From Nitrospira_D sp035465795 (lineage in GTDB: Bacteria; Nitrospirota; Nitrospiria; Nitrospirales; Nitrospiraceae), in the NCBI RefSeq assembly GCF_049546785.1, contig NZ_JBMWAN010000006.1:1-64000 (forward strand): a stretch of 64,000 bases of DNA. The letters are read 5' to 3'. The position numbers and the translations under genes were made by a program. This document shows, one piece after another, positions 47,936 through 55,420 of the stretch. The stretch's first letter is position 1, and each line of letters opens with the position of its first letter. Below the pieces are notes generated by a model. The model had not been told where the DNA came from, did not search any database, and was given only the letters and a program-made list of their open reading frames with translations.

Positions 47936-48934
47936 ATGGAATCACTTTATATTGCAACTGAGGGAGTGGCCGAGTCGGAAGTGATGCTGCTTTCGATGAT
48001 TCTGTCCTTCGGCAGTGATCAACTGACGCGAAACTGGAGGGTCAATACCGGCGGAGACGCTGCGGCTGCGGTTATCTATGATGTGACAAACCCCCGTGCC
48101 AGGCTGGCCTGGGAGCGGAATCAGGCTCTCACGCATCCTGTGCCCGTTGCTCTCTCAGAAGAGCCGATTCCCGGTGCGCAATGGGTCCTTGAGAGGCCCA
48201 TCAGGACTCACAAGGTCATTCCCTTTCTCAATGACTTGTCGGTGCGCATGGCGCAGGCGCCGCCTCCTGCTGCGGCAGAACCTGTCGTCCATCGTCCTCA
48301 GAGCGACCCGTTCAGCAATTTGAAAACCCGGCTGAGGAGTGTGGCCTCTCAGCGGCTTGCCGGGACCCCCGATCTCCGGGAGGTGAAAGTGATCATTGCC
48401 GGCAGTGTGGCGGCAGGAAAAACCACGGCGATCAACACGATCAGCGACATTGTCCCGATCCGCACCGACGTCAAGGCATCCGACTACGTCGGGCGCCTGA
48501 AAAGCCATACGACGGTGGCGATGGATTACGGGGAGCTCTCTCTCTCCGGCGGGCAGAAACTGCGCCTCTATGGGACTCCGGGCCAGCGCCGCTACGACTT
48601 TATGAGCACCATCCTCTGCCGTGGTGCGTTGGGGCTGGTGGTCTTAATCGATAACCGGGTGAAGGATCCCTTAGCCGAGCTCGATTATTACAGCTATGTG
48701 TATGCGGACCTGATCAACGAATCGGCGATGGTGATCGGGGTCACCCATCGGGATGAAGCCGGCGAGCCGGGCCTCGAGAAATATGAACATTATTTGCAGG
48801 TGTGCCAGAAGCCGTGGCCGGTGTTCACCGTCGATCCGCGCAGTACGGTCGATGTGGTCACGTTGCTCGACGCCCTTGTCACCATGCTGGAACATGGAGG
48901 GAGGCATCATGCCATCGGTACCGGAAGATCTTGA
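47936..48934 (+). CDS. MglA-like small GTPase with N-terminal extension
   Basis: About 332 residues. The GTPase part begins near residue 145: P-loop GSVAAGKTT, the switch-II-like LYGTPGQRRYDF, and the base-specificity motif GVTHRD in place of NKxD. The N-terminal ~110 residues are a separate unrecognised domain joined by an Ala/Pro-rich linker. Similar GTPases with Roadblock partners control polarity and motility in many bacteria. ATG at 47936 preferred; upstream ATGs at 47912 and 47918 are possible. Two Roadblock genes follow. Confidence 0.85.
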   Translation: MESLYIATEGVAESEVMLLSMILSFGSDQLTRNWRVNTGGDAAAAVIYDVTNPRARLAWERNQALTHPVPVALSEEPIPGAQWVLERPIRTHKVIPFLNDLSVRMAQAPPPAAAEPVVHRPQSDPFSNLKTRLRSVASQRLAGTPDLREVKVIIAGSVAAGKTTAINTISDIVPIRTDVKASDYVGRLKSHTTVAMDYGELSLSGGQKLRLYGTPGQRRYDFMSTILCRGALGLVVLIDNRVKDPLAELDYYSYVYADLINESAMVIGVTHRDEAGEPGLEKYEHYLQVCQKPWPVFTVDPRSTVDVVTLLDALVTMLEHGGRHHAIGTGRS

Positions 48935-49316
48935 CCCCCGTGTGCTCGAACAGGAGTTGGATACGTATCTCTCAAACTGCGATGTCGTGGACGCCGCGAT
49001 TATCGCGACGCTCGACGGCCGTTTGCGCGCGCAGCAGCAGCGGGGCGCCTTTGAGGTCGAACGGGCGGCGGTGATGGGCAGCTCGTTGATGGCCCTCGGT
49101 GACACGATCACGGCTGAGTTGGGGATTGGCGCTTGTGAGGTCGTGATCGCGGAGAGTCAATACGGATTGGTGCTGTTCAATCATGTCCAGGGAGTGTGTG
49201 TCTTGATCAGTGTGACGAAGTCCAAGAACGGGCTGGGTGCGTTGTTGAGCTGGGCGCGCAGAACTGCCGAGGATATTGCGCGGAAACATTTCACCAGCCA
49301 CCGCGTGACGGCGTGA
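48909..49316 (+). CDS. Roadblock/LC7 protein 1
   Basis: 135 residues; Roadblock/LC7 fold (DAAIIATLDGRLRAQQQRGA, VMGSSLMALGDTI, YGLVLFNHVQGVCVLISVT). Such proteins bind MglA-type GTPases, often as MglB-like GAPs. GGAGGGAGG precedes the ATG at 48909. It overlaps the GTPase gene's end by 26 nt, so translation is coupled. Confidence 0.85.
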   Translation: MPSVPEDLDPRVLEQELDTYLSNCDVVDAAIIATLDGRLRAQQQRGAFEVERAAVMGSSLMALGDTITAELGIGACEVVIAESQYGLVLFNHVQGVCVLISVTKSKNGLGALLSWARRTAEDIARKHFTSHRVTA

Positions 49317-49417
49317 GGGAGTAAGTGGTCGCGGGCGGACAGGGGACGAACCGGCGGGCCGGCTTTGTCGGCACTGCCGGCCGGTCCTATTCATCAACCA
49401 ACGTGAGGGAGGGGATC

Positions 49418-49825
49418 ATGGCTTCGATTAATGACGTATGTAAGGACATCATCGGATCGGTGGATGGCTCGTTGGGCTGCGGCGTTATCGACCTGGGATC
49501 GGGCTTGCTGCTGGGGGTGGCGCATAACGTGCCGTACTTTACCCAGTCCTACCTGGATGCGGTGGCGGCCGCAGCGGTGGACATGTTGCGCGGCAAAACG
49601 GTCAAGGCGGTCGAAAGCCTGCTCTCCAACACGCGTGGCAAGAAGGTCGAGAATTCCATCAAGGAAGTGCAAATGACGACGGATTCGACCTATCACTTTA
49701 TTGCCACGATTCCTGAGAAGCCCAATGCCGCAGTGGTGTTGATTACCAGTAAAAAGACCAACCTTGGAATGGGCTGGGCCGGGGTCAAGGGCAATCTTCC
49801 CAAGCTTACCCCGTTGTGCCCGTAA
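49418..49825 (+). CDS. Roadblock/LC7-like protein 2
   Basis: 135 residues; second Roadblock-like fold (GSLGCGVIDLGSGLLLGVAHN, YLDAVAAAAVDMLRGKTV, STYHFIATIPEKPNAAVVL). GAGGGAGGGG precedes the ATG. Two different Roadblock partners for one GTPase may form a heteromeric regulatory unit, as in some motility modules (inference). Confidence 0.8.
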   Translation: MASINDVCKDIIGSVDGSLGCGVIDLGSGLLLGVAHNVPYFTQSYLDAVAAAAVDMLRGKTVKAVESLLSNTRGKKVENSIKEVQMTTDSTYHFIATIPEKPNAAVVLITSKKTNLGMGWAGVKGNLPKLTPLCP

Positions 49826-49951
49826 GGACAGTGAGGCTATGAGACGGTTCATGTCGATCCATCGGCGCCGGCGGTCGGATCGGCATAACCGGGTGTGGAC
49901 GACCTCACGATGTGTCGCCTGACGGGTAGGTGACGGGACAAACGGGGAAAT

Positions 49952-51511
49952 GTGGGACACAGGATGCATCGGCATACGACAGTCGAAGTGATCGGATCAC
50001 TCGCCGACGTCGCAGCCTACGACTCGGCTGCGGTGGAAGCGGTGATGCAGGTCGATGCGACCCGTCTGGCGCATGGGAGTGAATACACCGGACGTCCGGC
50101 CACTCATATCTTCGCGGGGGAGCGGGATGTCGTCAAGCTCCGGTCCGAAGTCCGCCTGGACCGGACGACCGGTCTCCAGTGGATCCGGCAGGCGCTCGAC
50201 CGGGAACGCGCCATTCAAGTGCATCATCCGCTGAAGACGTGGTTCCTGTTTCAAGAGACCGTCGACAGTCCGCCCCTCATCGGGAGCATCTGTCCCAAGC
50301 TGACGCCCCTCCATACCATTCTTCGCGGGGAGCCGGCCGATTCCGGCGAGGCTCTCCGGTGGCTGCGCTGGCTAGAGCAGCTGTTTGCGATGAACTTTCG
50401 TGTCGCGAAGGCGTCCGGCCTGGCGCTGGACGAAGGCCTGTCCAACTTCGGTCTGGATGAAGTCGGAACGCTCTACTATCTCGATGACGATACCTATTCC
50501 TGGGACCGGTTCGCCACGACCGCACAAATGATCGGGACCTGCGTGCGTTCGCTGAATTGGCTGACGGTCCCTTTCGGGGGCGAGTTGGGGAAATATCTCC
50601 GCCAGGGGATTCTCACTCAGTTCGGCGATTCCGATGGAGCCTTGTCGCTGGCCGAACAGCTGCGGGATGTCTTTATTCCCGCTCCGGCGCGACGGGAGGT
50701 TTTGGAAGCGATCCAGGAGGGCCTTGTCGAGCGTCGGCGGGGAGGCCCTTGCCTGGTCGACAGAGCCGGGGGGAAACCGCTGGCGGTGCTGGCTGACATC
50801 CATGGCAATCTTCCTGCGCTGGAGGCAGTCCTGTCCTATCTCACGACCGTCGGCGTGCGGGAGGGCATCGTGCTCGGCGATGTGGTCGGGTATGGGCCTC
50901 ATCCCCGGCAATGTATTGAGCGGCTGCGGCAGACGAATTTCGTGATGCTCAAAGGCAATCACGATGATGCGGCAGTGACGGGGCAGATCAAGAGCGGGAT
51001 GACGCAGCATGCCCGATGGAGCCTGGAATGGACCTGCGCCCAGTTGCAGGAGGAGGATCGGAAATGGCTCCAGGCCCTGCCGCCGGTTCTGCATGGCGAC
51101 CGGTGGATCGCCGTGCACGGCTCGCCGCTGGATCCGTCCTTCTTCAATGCCTATGTCTATCACATGACCTATGAAGACAACTTAAATTTGCTCCAGCGGC
51201 GCGGACTGCCCATCTGCTTTCATGGCCACACGCACATGCCGGGCGTCTATGCCAGACAAGCGAAACGCGGCGATCGGCGCTGCGAGGAAGCGAGCCAGTC
51301 CCTGGGGGAGTATGACCATTGCCTGATCTGTCCCGGATCGGTGGGGCAGCCGCGGAACGGGCGTACGGCGGCGCAGTTCGGAATTTATGACCCGGAGGAG
51401 CGCCAACTCGTGTTGCATGCGCTCAACTACGATGTGGCGCAGACGGTGAGCGACATGCGGGCAGCCGACTTTCCCGGGACGCTCATCGCCCGCTTGAACG
51501 AAGGCACGTAA
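49952..51511 (+). CDS. Kinase-like domain fused to metallophosphoesterase
   Basis: 519 residues (start GTG at 49952 or ATG at 49964). Residues ~45-220 resemble a protein/aminoglycoside-kinase fold: HIFAGERDVVKLRSEVR (Lys62), then the catalytic-loop-like LDEGLSNFGLDE and the metal-site-like YYLDDDTY. Residues ~275-519 are a calcineurin-like phosphoesterase with ADIHGNLPA, LGDVVGYGPHP, LKGNHDDA and CFHGHTHMP. Both kinase- and phosphatase-type chemistry in one chain, in an operon with an MglA-like GTPase, suggests reversible phosphorylation. The kinase assignment is inference. Confidence 0.75.
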   Translation: MGHRMHRHTTVEVIGSLADVAAYDSAAVEAVMQVDATRLAHGSEYTGRPATHIFAGERDVVKLRSEVRLDRTTGLQWIRQALDRERAIQVHHPLKTWFLFQETVDSPPLIGSICPKLTPLHTILRGEPADSGEALRWLRWLEQLFAMNFRVAKASGLALDEGLSNFGLDEVGTLYYLDDDTYSWDRFATTAQMIGTCVRSLNWLTVPFGGELGKYLRQGILTQFGDSDGALSLAEQLRDVFIPAPARREVLEAIQEGLVERRRGGPCLVDRAGGKPLAVLADIHGNLPALEAVLSYLTTVGVREGIVLGDVVGYGPHPRQCIERLRQTNFVMLKGNHDDAAVTGQIKSGMTQHARWSLEWTCAQLQEEDRKWLQALPPVLHGDRWIAVHGSPLDPSFFNAYVYHMTYEDNLNLLQRRGLPICFHGHTHMPGVYARQAKRGDRRCEEASQSLGEYDHCLICPGSVGQPRNGRTAAQFGIYDPEERQLVLHALNYDVAQTVSDMRAADFPGTLIARLNEGT

Positions 51512-51554
51512 CTGTTCGGGGCGTGCCTTCGCACGCGAGGAAGGAGCCGGTGAG

Positions 51555-52016
51555 ATGATGGATAGCAGGGCGATGGTCTGGATGGGCATCCTGGCAGTCT
51601 TGACCGGCGCGTATGTCTCGGCGATCCGGGGAGTGCGGTCTGCGCGAGCCGGTCATGTCGAGGCCCATGCGCATTGGATGTTCACCACCTGCACCGTGGG
51701 AGGGGTGTGGTTGGTCGTCTATGTGTGCAAGCAGGTGGTGCTGGGGCCGGAGCGATTCGGCGGGTCGGCCACCCAATACTGGACATGGTATGTCCCGATT
51801 CTAGTGATCCACACAGTCCTGGCCCTGACGACAGTGGGCTTGGCCGGCTACAACTTGTATATCGGGATGACGAAGCTGCGGAACGGGACGGGGATGGGGG
51901 CGATGATTGCTTCCGTGTCGTCCCATCGGCGGCTCGGGCGATTGATGGTCGGGAGTTTCACCGGCACCATGGCATCGGCCTATCTGATCTATCTCCTGCT
52001 GTATGCGCGGGCCTGA
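51555..52016 (+). CDS. DUF420 membrane protein
   Basis: 153 residues with four membrane segments and the DUF420 pattern: VEAHAHWMFTTCTVGGVWL, VYVCKQVVLGPERFGG, WYVPILVIHTVLALTTVGL, SSHRRLGRLMVGSFTG. Conserved His in the first and last segments could bind heme or metal; DUF420 genes often lie near cytochrome oxidase genes. Last gene of the operon; followed by the dispersed repeat copy B. Confidence 0.8.
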   Translation: MMDSRAMVWMGILAVLTGAYVSAIRGVRSARAGHVEAHAHWMFTTCTVGGVWLVVYVCKQVVLGPERFGGSATQYWTWYVPILVIHTVLALTTVGLAGYNLYIGMTKLRNGTGMGAMIASVSSHRRLGRLMVGSFTGTMASAYLIYLLLYARA

Positions 52017-52033
52017 AATCGGGTTAGGGTGCG

Positions 52034-52143
52034 TCAGGATTTCGTGCGGGTCTGTGAGCAGGGTGCCCGTTTGGATTGACGCCGGTATGCCCGGGCGGCC
52101 CCTCTTTTACTCCACCTTACCCTCCCCTGACAAAAGGGGAGGG
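52034..52143. repeat. Dispersed ~70-bp repeat plus hairpin, copy B
   Basis: Copy of the block at 36083-36153 (here 52034-52104), followed by a perfect stem CCCTCCCC-TGACAAAA-GGGGAGGG (52120-52143). As in copy A it directly follows a gene's stop. The remaining gap to 52472 contains no supported gene or RNA apart from the next gene's ribosome-binding site. Confidence 0.75.
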
Positions 52144-52472
52144 CGAGAAAAAGGCACCAGCTGGAAGAGGCTGATCAACGGGATGCCTGACCCGCAGGAT
52201 GTCCGGAGGCACCCGGTTTATGAAGGGCACATAGCGAGCGCTGTTCCGGGGGAGTAGCGGTCTGGACACATATGCTCGAACGGTCCGGTGAAGGAATGGG
52301 GGGCTATGAGCACCCTTATTGCGGACGCTAGGCGTGACCATCGAGTGTTGATCGAGCGGCTGTGAAACAACGCAGGATACAAGCCTACGGGCAGGGCAGC
52401 TTCTGCCGGGGCGGCATCAGCAGCGTGTCAACCATAGTTCTCTGATGATGGCAGGATCTACGGGAGGTTCCG

Positions 52473-53489
52473 GTGAGGAGGAATGTCGGAGTCGAAAATC
52501 AGCAGCAGATTGTCAGCGGGATGAAGCAGGGGGAGCGACCACTCCTGAGCACGCGTGAGGAGCGACTCCTAGTGGGCCAATGTGTCGAACAGGTTGAAGG
52601 GCGACTTCCTGAAATAAGCCGACGGTTCTTTGCGCGCCTCTTTGTGCTGGCGCCAGCCGCGCAGGCTGCATTCAAAGGCAGCGAGTCGTTCCGTCAGCGG
52701 AAATTCGTTAACCTCTTCCTCACGTTCCGGAATGTGAAAAGTCTCGAGACGCTTGCCCCCTTGCTGCAGGTCATGGGCGAACGGCATCGGGGATACCATC
52801 GGCACTTTCACCTGTTTTTGCGGTCGATCGAGGATGCGCTGTGCGAGACGTTGAAGACGACGTTGGGAGAAGACTGGTCTGCCGACATGGAGCGGGCGTG
52901 GCGCACTGTCTATGCCGATGTCGCCGACCTGATGGCCCTGGCCGCCATGCCGACAGAGCGCGAGCGCCGCAGCGGGGAGCGTGAGTCTTGGAAGGGCATA
53001 GAACGCCGGGCCGGGTGGCTCCTGCGGATCGATGAGGGGTTGTTGACGGCCATCGGCGGGGAGCCAGTTGTGAGGCGCGTCCACGAGGTATTTTATGAGG
53101 CGCTGTTTGCCGATGCCTGGCTGGGGCAATTCTTTTACGGCAAGAGCCGGCAGATGCTCATCGACAAGCAAACCGAATTCATGGTGAGCGCGTTCGGCGG
53201 AACCCATGAGTATCGCGGCGGGACTCCCGCTCTGGTCCATATGCACATGTATATCACCGAAGAGCAGGCCGATCTGCGGGAGCGCTACTTGCGCTGGGCG
53301 ATTCTCTCTCAGGGGCTGGCTGAAGATCTGGCCGACCGGTGGCAGGCAGTCGACAGGTTGTTCCGTCCGAGCGTCGTGAAGACCTCTCCGGCCGACTGTG
53401 TCCTCACCTGTTTAGGGCAGATGCCCGTACAGGCAAAAAAGCCTGCGGACTATCAGGAACCCGGTTACTTGTTGCGGCCAGCCGCATAG
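52473..53489 (+). CDS. Two-globin fusion: flavohemoglobin-type globin plus truncated globin
   Basis: 338 residues. Residues ~25-155 match a flavohemoglobin-type globin (VEGRLPEISRRFFARLFVL, proximal His likely H105 in MGERHRGYHRHF, LGEDWSADMERAWRTVYADV) but no FAD/NAD reductase domain follows. Residues ~185-300 match a truncated (2/2) globin (AIGGEPVVRRVHEVFYEAL, FMVSAFGGTHEYRGG, ALVHMHMYITEEQ with H256 or H258 as proximal ligand). A charged linker (~160-182) joins them. GTG start with GGGAGG upstream. Possibly an NO- or O2-handling protein. Confidence 0.85.
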   Translation: MRRNVGVENQQQIVSGMKQGERPLLSTREERLLVGQCVEQVEGRLPEISRRFFARLFVLAPAAQAAFKGSESFRQRKFVNLFLTFRNVKSLETLAPLLQVMGERHRGYHRHFHLFLRSIEDALCETLKTTLGEDWSADMERAWRTVYADVADLMALAAMPTERERRSGERESWKGIERRAGWLLRIDEGLLTAIGGEPVVRRVHEVFYEALFADAWLGQFFYGKSRQMLIDKQTEFMVSAFGGTHEYRGGTPALVHMHMYITEEQADLRERYLRWAILSQGLAEDLADRWQAVDRLFRPSVVKTSPADCVLTCLGQMPVQAKKPADYQEPGYLLRPAA

Positions 53490-53512
53490 GAATTAGGGCG
53501 AACTGACGGAGT

Positions 53513-53902
53513 ATGAACATGAATGTTACGAGTGAGCATCGTGATGGTGTGCGGTACCCCATTCAACTGCTGGCGTCATTTACCGTAGGTAATACGGAAG
53601 GGAGGGAAGACGGGTTCACGATGGATCTGTCGCCGCGCGGCTGTTGTCTTTCCGTGAAAGAGCCGTTGCCCTTGTGGCGCAGCTTGAGTCTTGTACTGCG
53701 CCCGCCGGACGACGATGCCACGATTGCCATAGAGCGCGCGGAGGTGCGGTGGGCAATGGGGAACCGGTGCGGGATTGAGTTTCTTTCCATGAGTCGCACC
53801 AACCAGGACCGGCTTCGCCGTTACCTGGTTGAATACGAAGCCTTACATCGAGACGACCAATTCAGTTCTCCCTCTGATCTGGTGACAGCCAAACGGCCAT
53901 GA
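53513..53902 (+). CDS. PilZ-domain c-di-GMP-binding protein
   Basis: 129 residues with the PilZ signature: RYPI in the N-terminal Arg motif and DLSPRGCCLSV for the D-x-S-x-x-G part, then the conserved beta-barrel (AEVRWAMGNRCGIEFLSM). It would bind c-di-GMP and alter a partner. It follows the two-globin gene by 23 nt, so gas binding and c-di-GMP output may be linked. Confidence 0.88.
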   Translation: MNMNVTSEHRDGVRYPIQLLASFTVGNTEGREDGFTMDLSPRGCCLSVKEPLPLWRSLSLVLRPPDDDATIAIERAEVRWAMGNRCGIEFLSMSRTNQDRLRRYLVEYEALHRDDQFSSPSDLVTAKRP

Positions 53903-53996
53903 GGCGTTTCGATAATAGGAGCGAGGAGAGGAAAGGGTTTCAGGATCTCGTGTGTAACGTCGCCCGCCTACCTGACCTTCAGGATCGGACCTGACC

Positions 53997-54195
53997 TCAA
54001 CCTTGGGAAGCGTTCTCCTTCGGCTCACCCATAAATAGCCGCTCAGTCGAATCTCCTGCGTAATCCATAAGCCATAGGTTCTTTCTTCGGACGAGTGACG
54101 AACGACGCTTCACGAACGACGAATTGAGAACTGCCACGTGGCGAGATTGAGATATGGGTGAGTCAAGAAAAGACTCCCGAACCCGATTCTTATCA
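53997..54195. repeat. U4: degenerate copy of the msrB upstream segment
   Basis: Contains CAGTCGAATC, GTAATCCATAAGCC and the end block GTGAGTCAAGAAAAGACTCCCG that also ends U3 at 55350-55375. It is the left flank of element E2. Confidence 0.6.
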
Positions 54196-54200
54196 AAAAA

Positions 54201-55042
54201 ACAGGGGGTGTAAGCCAGGTTGGAGGCAACCATTGGCTCGAAGAGATTCTGGGTGGAGTCTTCGAGCCAGCTCACAGCCCCTATTTATCGGATAATCATC
54301 AACTGGCTGTCGTCAAGAATGAGCGTTGGGAGGGGAGAAGCCTTCCGGGCACACTGAGGGAGATACAACATAAAAACGGCCCGCCCTTATGTGGACCACC
54401 GGGTCTGTCGACTAGCCGGGATCAGGTTCGGTAACCCTTCAGTCGCGTAAGGCGATGTTACCCCGCGCCGTGGTCATCGGACTCGCATTAACGGTCGTGC
54501 CTACTGGCACCGAGCGACACAGGCGCGTACCTTGAACCGCAATCCCGCCATTGAAGCAGAGGCGGTGCCCTTGTGCACGTTGGCAGCATAAGGGCGAGTC
54601 AAACTCTGTAAAAGGCTGCTGACCTTCACTAAGCGACCAACACCTCCTCTCGCTTCTCAGGTAATCACCATGCCCGGCAAATCAACAACGCTTCTTATAG
54701 GTATCAAAAACACCACTACCAGCGGTTGGGAGGGACCATATGTGAGGGGTGATAAAAAAACCGAAGCGGAGGCGAGTCCAGAGAGCTTGGTTTGCATTGT
54801 GGAGGTCTTGGAAGGGTTTCAGGCTTCCCACCCATCGGTGGGCCTGCTCACCGCCCCTACACCCGACCTCGATGTCCTTGAATGTTCCTCTCACCGAGGC
54901 CTCCGCTCAATTCTAAGGTAACGTTCTTTTGTCCCAGATCAAGGAGGGAAGCCGGGACGGACCACTCGTGACGGTTGTGGTTGGGCGGCCGAATGGCGCA
55001 TCTCAAGCCGGTAAATCCGACGCCCCTCATAAGAGCAGCGGG
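54201..55042. repeat. Twin ~840-bp non-coding element, copy E2
   Basis: 842 bp, the second copy of E1 (45288-46126). The left stem is improved here (GGCTCGAAGA/TCTTCGAGCC); the central 215-nt domain has the same length; a short segment just before that domain (~54325-54370) differs markedly from copy E1 while both sides are conserved. An open frame starting at 54670 is interrupted by a stop after 19 codons in the other copy, so it is unlikely to be a gene. Confidence 0.85.
54382..54596 (+). ncRNA. Predicted structured RNA domain in element E2
   Basis: Same domain as 45468-45682, length 215 nt. Closing helix 54382-54391/54587-54596 is unchanged; GGTAAC/GTTACC (54430-54435/54457-54462) shows the compensatory C-G to T-A change; CATTG/CGGTG keeps pairing through G-U in the + sense. 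Conservation of folding supports a real RNA. Confidence 0.65.
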
Positions 55043-55093
55043 TTCGCGGGTGCCAGTTGACGATTTTCATGGATCGGGCTGGGAAACGCGCCC

Positions 55094-55158
55094 TTTCTTC
55101 CATTCCTCATCCGGCTTTGTGACTTTCACAATCGGGCCGATATCAATTCCGGAGGCAT
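55094..55158 (-). pseudogene. Decayed 5' copy of msrB (copy 3)
   Basis: Only ~22 codons of msrB remain. A one-base deletion after MPP shifts the frame; the rest reads IDIGPIVKVTKPDEEWKK, very close to msrB residues 5-22. It sits between E2 and U3, mirroring copy 2. Confidence 0.75.
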
Positions 55159-55420
55159 GACGTATCTCCTTCAGAGGGCAGGGGGGATGGCTGGTCAGTC
55201 GAATTGCACGTGCAATCCTTAGATAAGCCCTGACGGAAGGGCGAGGCGATGGTGAGGATTGAGTAAAAGGTGGGCTGATGGCCGATGCCGCATGGGGGTG
55301 AGGACGGACGAATGATGAATTGAAAACTGCCCCCCGACGCAAAATGGTGAATCAAGAAAAGACTCCCGACCCCTTTTCATATCACCTAGTCTGTCGCGTT
55401 TGTTATGCGCAGCAAGTCTA

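Noticed and set aside
53997..54275. 92-codon minus-strand frame across U4 and the start of E2
   Set aside because: It spans a repeat junction, lacks a ribosome-binding site and is not conserved at E1.
54670..54921. 83-codon frame in element E2
   Set aside because: The same frame in E1 stops after 19 codons; changes do not respect codons.
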